From Oscillospiraceae bacterium (GTDB taxonomy: Bacteria; Bacillota; Clostridia; Oscillospirales; Oscillospiraceae), in NCBI GenBank assembly GCA_022800755.1, contig JAAWQX010000016.1, forward strand, positions 1-46,223: a stretch of 46,223 nucleotides of DNA. Reading direction: 5' to 3'. The first letter of the stretch is position 1. Each line of letters starts with the position of its first letter. Below the pieces are notes generated by a model. That model ran no database searches. It was given only the letters and a program-made list of their open reading frames with translations, and had not been told where the DNA came from. The position numbers were made by a program, and so were the translations under genes. Below, piece after piece: positions 24,082-32,782 of this stretch.

Positions 24082-24085
24082 ATTT

Positions 24086-24625
24086 TTAAAAAAATATCCC
24101 GCTGTTTTCTAGTTCTTCCATAAAGTCTCCGCCGATCACATCCACGCTGGTGGGCGTGATGATATACGTACTGGCGGAGATCCGGGTCACCTTCCCATCA
24201 GAATAATAGGTTGCGCCGGCGATAAAATCCAGGATCCGCCGTGCGATCTCCTTATTCGTGTCGTCCAGATTCAAAAGCACGATGCGTTTTGAGCGGATAT
24301 GGTCGCAAATCTCCTTGGAGGTCTCGTACCGCTCGGGTTTGATGAACACCACCTTACTGCCGGAATTGGCGTTCAGGTTCATGACCTTGCCGGACTTCCC
24401 CCCCTCGCCGGAGCGTTCCCGCCTGGGCAGAAACGCGGGCCGGGTACCGGGGTCGTCATATTCCGGAGTGCCGGCGGAGAAAAAAGAACCTTTCCTCTCG
24501 CTGTCCCTGGGAGCGCTTTGTCCAATGGGACGGATATCGGTCTCCATTTCTGTTTCGTCATCAAAAAAGTCGTCCTCGTCATCGTACGGACGGGTCAGAT
24601 TTTTGAGTGTATCCAGAATCCCCAT
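24086..24625 (-). CDS. sepF: Cell division protein SepF
   Basis: 179 residues: an N-terminal membrane-targeting helix (MGILDTLKNLTRP), a disordered acidic linker (about 18-85), and the SepF/DUF552 core (about 90-170, VVFIKPERYETSKEICDHIRSKRIVLLNLDD). SepF anchors FtsZ to the membrane and shapes the division septum. The ATG overlaps the yggS stop by one base, so the pair is coupled. The linker is longer and more acidic than in many homologues. Confidence 0.94.
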   Translation of the reverse strand: MGILDTLKNLTRPYDDEDDFFDDETEMETDIRPIGQSAPRDSERKGSFFSAGTPEYDDPGTRPAFLPRRERSGEGGKSGKVMNLNANSGSKVVFIKPERYETSKEICDHIRSKRIVLLNLDDTNKEIARRILDFIAGATYYSDGKVTRISASTYIITPTSVDVIGGDFMEELENSGIFF

Positions 24626-25344
24626 TAAAAGCCTCCGTTAGTCATCGGGTCAGTCACAGTGGGCACATCGTAATGCCGGGCGCCAAAAATAGCAGTACCC
24701 ACACGGACCATATTGGAGCCTTCCAATATGGCATCCTCAAAATCATCACTCATGCCCATGGACAAAAAGTCCATAGTGACATTATCGTATGTTTTCGCTC
24801 CGATGTCAATAAAAAGCTCACGCATTTGTGCAAACCAGCGTCGATTTTCACCGTTTTTTCTCGATTTGGGAGGAATTGCCATCAATCCACGGACATGAAC
24901 GCTGGAAAAGCGTTCCGCCGCTTCCAAAAGCTGGGGCAATTCTCCGGGCAGGAATCCGGTCTTGGACGCTTCTCCTGCAATGTTCACTTCCAGCAGCACA
25001 TCCTGCACCAATTCCAGCGACGCGGCTTTTTTCGCGATCACTTCCAGCAGCGCAGGGCTGTTTACCGAGTGGATGAGGTCACAGCGCCCCACCACGAACT
25101 TCACCTTATTTTTCTGCAAGGACCCGATAAAATGCAAAGGCGCGCCGGCATAGGCGTCCTGCTCCAGTTTTTCTACCATTTCCTGCACCCGGTTTTCCCC
25201 GCACGCGTCGATCCCGGCGCGAATGGCCCGCTGTACAGCGTCCTTACCGTTCATTTTTGTGGCGGCCACCAGAGTCACCTGCCGTCCGCCGGCGGCCGCG
25301 GCGATGCGCTGCCGGACAGCCCGCACATTTTCCTCAATATTCAC
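24625..25344 (-). CDS. PLP homeostasis protein YggS/PLPBP
   Basis: 239 residues, a single-domain TIM-barrel protein of the YggS/PROSC family. LVAATKMNGKDAVQRAI carries the PLP-binding lysine, and GENRVQEM is the next conserved block. It binds pyridoxal phosphate and buffers its level; it has no clear enzymatic activity. It is the usual upstream neighbour of sepF (ylmE-ylmF in Bacillus). It starts at ATG 25344 with a weak ribosome site, 34 bases after the adaptor gene. Confidence 0.92.
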   Translation of the reverse strand: MNIEENVRAVRQRIAAAAGGRQVTLVAATKMNGKDAVQRAIRAGIDACGENRVQEMVEKLEQDAYAGAPLHFIGSLQKNKVKFVVGRCDLIHSVNSPALLEVIAKKAASLELVQDVLLEVNIAGEASKTGFLPGELPQLLEAAERFSSVHVRGLMAIPPKSRKNGENRRWFAQMRELFIDIGAKTYDNVTMDFLSMGMSDDFEDAILEGSNMVRVGTAIFGARHYDVPTVTDPMTNGGF

Positions 25345-25378
25345 ACCGCGTCCCCCATTTCCATTGGATTTTTCCGGG

Positions 25379-26560
25379 TCAGTCCCGAATCCCCGCTTTC
25401 ACGTTCTTTCCGCTGACGATGATCTCATTCCCCGCCCTCAGGGCATCCACCTCCGGCGCGGCGGCAACGATATAATAGTCTCCCGCGTCGGCGAGAATTT
25501 CCACGGTCTTTTCCTCGATTTGCAGCGAGGACATGACATACACGAAGGTCTCGCCGTTCTCGTTCACATGTACCGCCCGTACGGGCACCCGCAGCCCGGA
25601 AACTTGTCCGTACACGATCTCCGCCGTCAGTTCCCGCAAAGACAGGGTCTCCGCCAGCGCGGTGCGGCATTTGAACACCACAGCGCACACGCCGTTTTGC
25701 GGGTGGCTGATATGGGTCACCACTGCTTCCACATTGCCCGACGCATATTTGCCCAGGTCCAGAGTCGTCACCGACGACTGGGACAGCCGCTTGGCGTCCT
25801 TTTCATTCACCAGCGCGGCGAAGTACCACCGGGGGCCAACGGCGATCTTTCCCAAATAACCCTCCGTATCCTCCCGGCGCTCTGTCAGCGCCCGGAGGGA
25901 TTCCGGCGTTAAATCGGTAAGCATAGAGGCGTTCAGCCCCTCGTAACCGTCCACCGCAGTGGTAAACAGCCCTGCAATGGGCGACATAATGGCGGTGGTA
26001 TTGGTGTTCGCCTGACCGCGAAGCTGGTTCAGCTCCACTTTCATCGCGGCAAGCTGTTCCGCATCCACGGCAGTATCCTGATTCTGAAACACCAGCGAGG
26101 CCAGCGTCACCTCCGGCTCATACAGGCGGGACATATCTTTCCGCGCCACGGCGGCGGACAGGTCAAGCAGCGCCGCCCGGACCGCGGCGTCATCGCCGGT
26201 CTTCCCGGAGCCGCCGGTGGCAGCCTGGGCCTTGCTGATCTGCATTTCCAGTTGATGAATGCGGGCCGCCTCCGCCATGGACGCGGCGGAATCCGTCGCG
26301 TTGGCGATGACCTCGCCTTTCGCCACGTTCTTCCCCTGTTCCGCCAGAACGTCTACATATGCCTGGCTGCTGAACAGCACGGTCTCTTCCCGGATGATGA
26401 TGCCCTGGGCTTGTCCGCTTTCCTGCAAGTCCACATACACGGCTTCCGCCGTGACATAGCCGTTATTGAAGCTGCGCAGCAGGTACACGCCCAGATACAG
26501 CAGTACCCCCACGAACACCACCGCGATCGCGGCATTGATGAGATTGTTGGTTCGTTTCAA
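25379..26560 (-). CDS. HlyD-like membrane-fusion/adaptor protein
   Basis: 393 residues. One N-terminal transmembrane segment (about 9-29) is followed by an extracytoplasmic part. That part has a biotinyl-lipoyl-like half motif (IIIREETVLFSSQAYVDVLAEQGKNVAKGEVIA), a coiled coil (about 120-200) and beta-domains. This resembles HlyD/RND-type adaptors, but no transporter or outer partner is nearby and the organism should be single-membraned, so its job is probably in the envelope near division proteins. Start is TTG 26560 with AAGGAGG before it. Often seen beside yggS-sepF in Clostridia. Confidence 0.7.
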   Translation of the reverse strand: MKRTNNLINAAIAVVFVGVLLYLGVYLLRSFNNGYVTAEAVYVDLQESGQAQGIIIREETVLFSSQAYVDVLAEQGKNVAKGEVIANATDSAASMAEAARIHQLEMQISKAQAATGGSGKTGDDAAVRAALLDLSAAVARKDMSRLYEPEVTLASLVFQNQDTAVDAEQLAAMKVELNQLRGQANTNTTAIMSPIAGLFTTAVDGYEGLNASMLTDLTPESLRALTERREDTEGYLGKIAVGPRWYFAALVNEKDAKRLSQSSVTTLDLGKYASGNVEAVVTHISHPQNGVCAVVFKCRTALAETLSLRELTAEIVYGQVSGLRVPVRAVHVNENGETFVYVMSSLQIEEKTVEILADAGDYYIVAAAPEVDALRAGNEIIVSGKNVKAGIRD

Positions 26561-26599
26561 AAACGCCGCCTCCTTTCGCCTCCGGACGGCGGGGGAGGG

Positions 26600-26821
26600 T
26601 CATTCCGTGATCTCCTGGCTCCAATTCACCGCCCGGGACGGGGCAATGGTAGAAATGGCGTGCTTATAGATCATCTGCTGCTTGCCGTCGGATTCCACCA
26701 TCACGATGTAGCTGTCGAACCCGCGGATCTCTCCCCGCATCTGAAAGCCGTTGGTCAAAAACACGGTGACCGGCACCCGGTCCTGTCTGGCCCGATTCAA
26801 AAATGCGTCCTGTATGTTCAT
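26600..26821 (-). CDS. hfq: RNA chaperone Hfq
   Basis: A 73-residue Sm-like protein. NIQDAFLNRARQDRVPVTVFLTNGFQMRGEIRGFD is the Sm1 region and YKHAIST the Sm2 signature that lines the RNA-binding pore of the hexamer. It binds small RNAs and mRNAs. I choose ATG 26821, with GGAG eight bases before, over an upstream GTG at 26830. The miaA-hfq order is conserved across many bacteria. Confidence 0.96.
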   Translation of the reverse strand: MNIQDAFLNRARQDRVPVTVFLTNGFQMRGEIRGFDSYIVMVESDGKQQMIYKHAISTIAPSRAVNWSQEITE

Positions 26822-26849
26822 ATGTACCACTCCGTACTAACATAGATTT

Positions 26850-26871
26850 CACAAAACCTGCCGGTTTTGTG
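26850..26871. repeat. Hairpin between miaA and hfq
   Basis: CACAAAACC-tgcc-GGTTTTGTG, 9-bp perfect arms, in the 78-base miaA-hfq gap. Purpose unknown; no T run follows on the minus strand. Confidence 0.4.
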
Positions 26872-26899
26872 CTGGGCCTATCTTAGTACAAAAGGAGGG

Positions 26900-27880
26900 T
26901 CAAATCCTGTCGTTTTGTGCCAGGTCGGGCAAATTTTGCCCCGCCTTCCGCCAATCCCCGGCGATGCGCCGGGCGGCGGCGGGAATATCCGGCGACTGCT
27001 CCCAGGTGATCCAGCGGATATCCGGGTCTCTGCGCAGCCAGGTGAGCTGGCGCTTGGCGTACTGCCGGGAGCTTTGCTTGACCCGCTCCAGAGCCTCTTC
27101 CCGGGTAAGCGCGCCCTGCAGCGCCAGGGCCGGTTCCTTATATCCGATGGCCTGCATGGCGGTGGATTCCATATCCGCCCCGGCGTCCAGCAGGCTTTGC
27201 ACCTCATCGAACAGCCCCAGCACCGCCATGCGGTCTACCCGCAGCCCAATGCGCTGATAGAGCGTCTCCCGCTCCCGGAACTCCAACGCGTATTTCAGCG
27301 CCGGGAACCGCTTGGGCCGGGCCTGGGAGCGTTTATCGTGGTCGGTAATGGTCTGACCGGAGAGCAAATAGACCTCGATTGCCCGGACAATGCGGCGCTT
27401 ATCCCCCGGATGGAGCTTATCCGCCCGGTCAGGGTCAAAGCTGTGGAGCATGGCCAGCATGGCTTCGCCGCCAGTCTTATCGTACTGGGCTTCCAGCATG
27501 GTGCGCAGCCGGGGGTCCTGCTGGACTTCCCCAAACTCCCGCCCGTCAATGAGGGAATCGATATACAGCCCCGTGCCGCCCACTACAATGGGCACCTTGC
27601 CCCGGGCGATGATGTCGTCCGCGATCCGCGTGGCGTCCTCCACATACCGGGACACGGAATAGCTTTCCAGCGGGTTGGCGAAGCCGATCATATGGTGGGG
27701 TACGCCCTCCATCTCGTCGGCGGTGGGCGCGGCGGTGCCGATGGCCATACCCTTGTAAATCTGCATGGAATCCGCGCCGATGACCTCTCCGTCCAGAAGC
27801 TTTGCCACCTGTACGCCCAAGGCCGTTTTCCCCGTAGCCGTAGGCCCGGAGATCACAATGATTTTCGGTATATCAGACAT
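26900..27880 (-). CDS. miaA: tRNA dimethylallyltransferase
   Basis: 326 residues with the P-loop GPTATGKT (about 12-19) and the family block DSMQIYKGMAIGTAAPT. It adds a dimethylallyl group to adenosine 37 of tRNAs reading U-starting codons. The product is then methylthiolated by MiaB, encoded further upstream in the same operon. Normal length. GAGG precedes the ATG. Confidence 0.96.
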   Translation of the reverse strand: MSDIPKIIVISGPTATGKTALGVQVAKLLDGEVIGADSMQIYKGMAIGTAAPTADEMEGVPHHMIGFANPLESYSVSRYVEDATRIADDIIARGKVPIVVGGTGLYIDSLIDGREFGEVQQDPRLRTMLEAQYDKTGGEAMLAMLHSFDPDRADKLHPGDKRRIVRAIEVYLLSGQTITDHDKRSQARPKRFPALKYALEFRERETLYQRIGLRVDRMAVLGLFDEVQSLLDAGADMESTAMQAIGYKEPALALQGALTREEALERVKQSSRQYAKRQLTWLRRDPDIRWITWEQSPDIPAAARRIAGDWRKAGQNLPDLAQNDRI

Positions 27881-27896
27881 AATAAAACCTCACAAA

Positions 27897-28616
27897 TCAG
27901 GCCGCCGGCAGAAGAAACGGCAGGAAATTATTGAGCATATGGAAGAAAATGGCTGTCCAAAGGCTGCCGGAGCGCTCATACGCCCAGGTAATCGCCAAGG
28001 TGATGGGAATGTACTGCAACGCGTACAGCAAGATAGTTGCGTCCATCTCCACCACAGCGTACTGCCAGATGTGGTACAGGGCAAACAGCGTGATGGAGAC
28101 CACGTAGGCCAATATCCGGTGCTTTTTCCGAATGGACTGAAACACCACGCCCCGGAACAGCAATTCCTCCAGCACCGGCGCCATGAACACCGCCATGACC
28201 ATGGTCGGCCCCCGTTCCGTCTGCGTCAAGGTATCAATAGTAGCATCATTGGGATTGGTAGGGATATCCGTCCCCAGAGCCATAAACAAAAGCTGCACGA
28301 GCATCATGAGGATATACCACAGGAAAAACGCCATGGCGAACCCGGACACACAGCCCAGAAAGTTATCGCACAGCCGGTCAAACTCCCGGCGCAGCAGCTT
28401 GCGGAAAAACACGGCCGCAAACAGCAGTCCGACGGCGTAATACCCCACATTCAGCATCGTCGCAGACGGCAGCGCCCAGGGCCAAAACCAGGGCATGAAA
28501 TTCAGCAAAACCGGCAGCACGAGCACGTGCACCAGCAGATAGATCCAGCCTAAAACGGCCTCGCTTTTCGTCAGGTCCGGTATGAAATTTTTCCCGGGGT
28601 GAAACTCAGGGACCAT
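27897..28616 (-). CDS. CPBP family intramembrane metalloprotease
   Basis: A 239-residue polytopic membrane protein with the three CPBP/Abi motifs in order: EELLFRG (EExxxR), FALYH (FxxxH) and HMLNN (HxxxN). The family includes CAAX-like proteases and bacteriocin self-immunity proteins; substrate unknown. It starts 1 base after the mutS stop and ends 16 bases before miaA, so it is embedded in the mismatch-repair/tRNA-modification operon. Confidence 0.88.
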   Translation of the reverse strand: MVPEFHPGKNFIPDLTKSEAVLGWIYLLVHVLVLPVLLNFMPWFWPWALPSATMLNVGYYAVGLLFAAVFFRKLLRREFDRLCDNFLGCVSGFAMAFFLWYILMMLVQLLFMALGTDIPTNPNDATIDTLTQTERGPTMVMAVFMAPVLEELLFRGVVFQSIRKKHRILAYVVSITLFALYHIWQYAVVEMDATILLYALQYIPITLAITWAYERSGSLWTAIFFHMLNNFLPFLLPAA

Positions 28617-28617
28617 A

Positions 28618-31230
28618 TCATTCGACCCTCTTTTTCAGTTCATATAGGTAATTCAGCGCCGCCATGGGGGTCAGTTCGTCGGGATTCAGCGCGGATAATT
28701 CGTCCAGCACCGCCTGCCCCGCCGGGTCCACCGCGGCATCGGCGGCCTGCTCCTGCCGGAACAGGTCCGGGGTCTGGAACAGCGCGTCCTTCTGGCTTTC
28801 CAGTTCCCGCAGGCACACATTGGCCCGGCGCACTACGCTTTCCGGCACACCCGCCAGCTTCGCCACCTCCACACCGTAGCTGCGGTCGGCAGCGCCGGGC
28901 TTTACGGTGCGCTGGAAAATCAAACTCCCGTCGTCATTTTTCGCCGTGACGTGGTAATTCTTCACCCCCGGCAGTTCCTCCGCCATGGAAGTCAATTCAT
29001 GGTAATGGGTCGCAAAGAGGGTTTTCGCCCCCAGCTTGCGCTTGTCCACGCAGTATTCCAGCACTGCCCGGGCGATGGCCATACCGTCATAGGTAGACGT
29101 CCCCCGCCCAATCTCGTCCAGCAAAATGAGACTGTTTTTTGTGGCGCTTTTCAAAATCCCCGCCACCTCGCTCATCTCCACCATAAATGTAGACCGTCCG
29201 CCAGCCAGATCGTCTGACGCGCCGATGCGGGTGAACACCCGGTCCACCGCGCCGATGACCGCCTTTTTCGCCGGCACGAAAGAGCCGATCTGCGCCATGA
29301 GCACAATGAGGGCGGTTTGCCGCATATAGGTGCTTTTACCGGCCATATTCGGCCCGGTAATGATCATCGCAGTATCGGTCGTATCGTTCAAAAACAGGGA
29401 ATTGGGGACAAACAGGCTGTCCCGCTGGGCCTGCTCCACCACCGGATGGCGGCCCTCCTCGATGTAGATGGCGCCGGAAGCGTTCACCTCCGGGCGGACA
29501 TAGCCGTTGCGCACCGCCACATCCGCCAGGGCGCACAGCACATCCAGCACGCCCACGGCATCAGCCGTGGCCTGCACCCGCTCCACCTGGGCCGCTACCT
29601 GCTCCCGGATGGCGGAGAAAAAGCGGAATTCCATATCCTCAATCCGGTCTTTTGCGGACATGAGCGTATTTTCCAGTTCCTTGAGTTCCTGGGAGAAATA
29701 CCGCTCATTGCTCACCAAAGTCTGCTTGCGGATATACTCCGCCGGGATATTCGCCTCCCCGGCAGACCGGGGGATGTCAATATAGTAACCGAATACCTTG
29801 TTGTATCCGATTTTCAGCTTTTTAATGCCGGTTTTTTCCCGTTCCCGCTGTTCCATAGCGAGAATGGCCTCTTTCCCGTGGTCCCGGATGTCCCGGAGCC
29901 GGTCCAGTTCCGGGTCGTAGCCGGCGCGGATCATGCCGCCTTCCCGGACGGTGAGCGGCGGTTCATCGCAGATCGCCGCGCGAATGGCGGTACACACATC
30001 GGTGAGCGCGTCCATCCCGGCGATGTTCCGCAATGCGGGGGACTGGCAGGGCGACAGCAGCGCCGTTAATTTCGGCAAAGCCTCGCAGTGTCCCGCCAGA
30101 GCGGCCAGGTCCCGGGCGTTTGCCGTGCCGTAGACCACCCGTCCGATGATGCGCTGCATATCGCCAATGGTTTTGAGCTGCGTCATAACTTCATCCCGCA
30201 GGATATTGTCCTCGTACAGCTCCGCCACACCCTCGTTGCGGTAGCGGATGGGTCCGGGCGACAGTAAAGGCCGTTCCAGCCAGGCCCGCAGGGTGCGGCT
30301 GCCCATAGGCGTTTTCGTGCGGTCCAGCACCCACAGCAGGCTCCCCCGCTTCTCCCCGCCCCGGAGGTTTTCCGTCAGTTCCAGATTCCGCCGGGTGGCG
30401 TAATCCAGTTCCATAAACCGCCCCGCGGAGAACAGATCGGGTGCTTTCAGGTAACTTAAGTCCGCTTTTTGCGTCTCAATCAAATATTTCAGCAGCGCCC
30501 CGGACGCCTGCACCCCGTGGGGCGTTTGGCCCATGCCCAGGGCCGCGGTGGTGTCCACGGAAAACTGCCGGCACAGCAGCGATTCGCTTTGTTTCAGGTC
30601 AAAGGAATCGTCCAGCGCGGCGGTGACGCAGCCCAGCTTTTCTGTTAAGAAGCCGCGGACCGCCGGATTTTCCGCCGCGTCAGCGTTCAGCACCGCTTCT
30701 TTCGGCGCGAAGCGGCCCAGTTCATTGACGATATGCTCCGCAGCCCGGTTTTCAAAGTCCGCCACGCAAAATTCCCCGGTAGACATATCACAAAAAGCCA
30801 CAGCGCCCCGGTTTTGCTTCTCGTTGAGGTACACTGCGCACAGATAGTTGCTCCGGCCCTCTTCCAGCATCGACCCCGCCGTAACGGTGCCGGGGGTGAT
30901 GATGCGGATGACGTCCCGCTTCACAAGCCCCTTTACCAGCGCCGGGTCCTCCAGCTGCTCACAGATGGCGACTTTATACCCCTTGGCGATGAGCTTTGCG
31001 ATGTACACCTCCGCCGCGTGATACGGTACGCCGCACATAGGGGTACGCTCATCCGGGTTTTCCACACCTCGGTCCCTGGTGGTGAGCGCCAGTTCCAGCT
31101 CTCGGGACGCGACTTTCGCGTCCTCGTCGAACATCTCGTAGAAATCCCCCAGCCGGAAAAACAGCAGGCAGTCCTGATGCTTGGCCTTGATCTCGTTATA
31201 TTGTTTTTTCATGGGAGTCAATTCGCCCAT
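28618..31230 (-). CDS. mutS: DNA mismatch recognition protein MutS
   Basis: 870 residues. The mismatch-binding domain has the Phe-x-Glu wedge region within LFFRLGDFYEMF near the N-terminus. The ATPase domain has Walker A GPNMAGKST and the DEIGRGTSTYDG Walker B/signature. It recognises mismatches and recruits MutL, which is encoded divergently from the same intergenic region. Start and length match the family. Confidence 0.97.
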   Translation of the reverse strand: MGELTPMKKQYNEIKAKHQDCLLFFRLGDFYEMFDEDAKVASRELELALTTRDRGVENPDERTPMCGVPYHAAEVYIAKLIAKGYKVAICEQLEDPALVKGLVKRDVIRIITPGTVTAGSMLEEGRSNYLCAVYLNEKQNRGAVAFCDMSTGEFCVADFENRAAEHIVNELGRFAPKEAVLNADAAENPAVRGFLTEKLGCVTAALDDSFDLKQSESLLCRQFSVDTTAALGMGQTPHGVQASGALLKYLIETQKADLSYLKAPDLFSAGRFMELDYATRRNLELTENLRGGEKRGSLLWVLDRTKTPMGSRTLRAWLERPLLSPGPIRYRNEGVAELYEDNILRDEVMTQLKTIGDMQRIIGRVVYGTANARDLAALAGHCEALPKLTALLSPCQSPALRNIAGMDALTDVCTAIRAAICDEPPLTVREGGMIRAGYDPELDRLRDIRDHGKEAILAMEQREREKTGIKKLKIGYNKVFGYYIDIPRSAGEANIPAEYIRKQTLVSNERYFSQELKELENTLMSAKDRIEDMEFRFFSAIREQVAAQVERVQATADAVGVLDVLCALADVAVRNGYVRPEVNASGAIYIEEGRHPVVEQAQRDSLFVPNSLFLNDTTDTAMIITGPNMAGKSTYMRQTALIVLMAQIGSFVPAKKAVIGAVDRVFTRIGASDDLAGGRSTFMVEMSEVAGILKSATKNSLILLDEIGRGTSTYDGMAIARAVLEYCVDKRKLGAKTLFATHYHELTSMAEELPGVKNYHVTAKNDDGSLIFQRTVKPGAADRSYGVEVAKLAGVPESVVRRANVCLRELESQKDALFQTPDLFRQEQAADAAVDPAGQAVLDELSALNPDELTPMAALNYLYELKKRVE

Positions 31231-31253
31231 ATCTTTTCTTCCGTTTCTCTAAT

Positions 31254-32663
31254 CTATAATTCCCCGTACAGCGCCCAGGTGTTGCTGCCGGTGATTGTCA
31301 CATCCACGAACTGCCCGATCAGCGCCGGGTCGCCGGTGAGATGCACCAGCCGTCCGCCGCCGGTCCGGGCGGAGAGGTTGCCGCCTTTGCCGTCGGACAA
31401 TCCGTCCACCAGCACCCGCAGGCGCTTGCCCTCATATTCCTTGTGCTTCTCCGCGGAAATGCGGTTGGCCGCGTCCAGCAGACGGTCGAACCAGACCTGC
31501 TTTTCCTGACGGGAATAGGGGTCCGGCATAACAGCGGCGGGGGTCCCTTTCCGGGGGGAGAAAATAAAAGTGAACATGGAATCGTACCGCACCTGCTCCA
31601 CCAGGGACAGGGTATCTTCGAATTCCTCGGGCGTCTCGCCGGGGAAGCCCACGATGATGTCCGTGGTCAGCACCAAGTCGGGCATATACCGCCGGGCCAG
31701 GGCGACCTCTTCCAGATACTTCGCCCGGTCATAGTGCCGGTTCATGGCCTTGAGCACCCGGTCGTTGCCGGACTGCACCGGCAAATGCAGCTGATGGGCG
31801 CATTTTTCGCATTCCGCCATGGTGCGGAACAGCTTTTCCGTGGCGTCCTTGGGATGGGACGTCATAAAGCGGATGAGGAACTCCCCGGGAATGTCGTTGA
31901 TGGCCCGGAGCAGGTCGGCAAAGTCCATAGGCTCGTCCAGGTCCTTGCCATAGGAATTCACGTTCTGCCCCAGCAGGGTAATCTCCTTGTATCCCTCCGC
32001 CACAAGCTGCCGCGCCTCGGCAATGATCTCCTCCGGCCGGCGGGAGCGTTCCCGCCCCCGGACGTAAGGCACCACACAGTAGGAGCAGAAATTGTTGCAC
32101 CCGTACATGATCGACAGCCAGGCTTTTACCTTGCTGTCCCGGGCGTGGGGGATGCCCTCGTACACCGTCCCCGGCGCGTCGTCCACGGCGAAGACGCGCT
32201 TTTTCCTCGTCATCTGCTCCAAAAGCAGTTCCGGGAAGCGCCAAAGCTCGTGGGGGCCGAACACGATGTCCACGATGGGGTAGGATTTTTTCAGTTTCTC
32301 CGCCATATGCTCCTGCTGCACCATGCAGCCGCACACGGCGATGATCTGGTCGGGGTTTTTCGCCTTGGTGTGGGTCAGCTGGCCCACGTTCCCCAGCACC
32401 CGCATTTCCGCGTGTTCCCGGATAGCGCAGGTGTTGATGACCACCAGGTCGGCTTTTGTCTCGTCATCGGTAAAGCCGTAGCCCATCTCTGCCAGATAGC
32501 CCCGGATGCGCTCGCTGTCGGCCTCGTTTTGCTGGCAGCCGTAGGTATCCACCATGGCCAGCGGCGCTTTGCCGGACTGTTTATTTCGCGCCCTGATCCC
32601 GGCGCAGACCGCAAGCTGACCGTCGATTTGCTCCGGCGTCAACTCCGTGCGTTTGTATGCCAT
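31254..32663 (-). CDS. miaB: tRNA-2-methylthio-N6-dimethylallyladenosine synthase
   Basis: 469 residues: an N-terminal methylthiotransferase domain (TYGCQQNEADSE, with further cysteines in NTCAIRE and CGCMVQQE), a radical-SAM core with CNNFCSYC, and a C-terminal TRAM domain. It adds the 2-methylthio group to i6A37 made by MiaA. It is the first gene of the long leftward operon, with a promoter at 32706-32734. Confidence 0.96.
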   Translation of the reverse strand: MAYKRTELTPEQIDGQLAVCAGIRARNKQSGKAPLAMVDTYGCQQNEADSERIRGYLAEMGYGFTDDETKADLVVINTCAIREHAEMRVLGNVGQLTHTKAKNPDQIIAVCGCMVQQEHMAEKLKKSYPIVDIVFGPHELWRFPELLLEQMTRKKRVFAVDDAPGTVYEGIPHARDSKVKAWLSIMYGCNNFCSYCVVPYVRGRERSRRPEEIIAEARQLVAEGYKEITLLGQNVNSYGKDLDEPMDFADLLRAINDIPGEFLIRFMTSHPKDATEKLFRTMAECEKCAHQLHLPVQSGNDRVLKAMNRHYDRAKYLEEVALARRYMPDLVLTTDIIVGFPGETPEEFEDTLSLVEQVRYDSMFTFIFSPRKGTPAAVMPDPYSRQEKQVWFDRLLDAANRISAEKHKEYEGKRLRVLVDGLSDGKGGNLSARTGGGRLVHLTGDPALIGQFVDVTITGSNTWALYGEL

Positions 32664-32705
32664 AACCGCTCCTATGTAACGTGCAGATATTTTTTGAGTT
32701 CTAAC

Positions 32706-32734
32706 ATTATAACAAATAAGTCTGGATTTTACAA
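32706..32734 (-). promoter_or_regulatory. Promoter of the miaB-mutS leftward operon
   Basis: On the minus strand TTGTAA (32729-32734), 17 bases, TATAAT (32706-32711). It lies back to back with the mutL -10 element 35 bases away. Confidence 0.6.
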
Positions 32735-32745
32735 GAGAAATACAG

Positions 32746-32751
32746 TATAAT
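32746..32751 (+). promoter_or_regulatory. mutL promoter -10 element
   Basis: A perfect TATAAT 32 bases before the mutL ATG. The -35 position (TGGATT) is weak. It shares the 119-base divergent region with the miaB promoter. Confidence 0.5.
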
Positions 32752-32782
32752 CAAGACACTAAAAACATAAGAGGAACTGCTT

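Noticed and set aside
31341-32750. Long plus-strand frame opposite miaB
   Set aside because: Shadow of miaB; no motif and no ribosome site.
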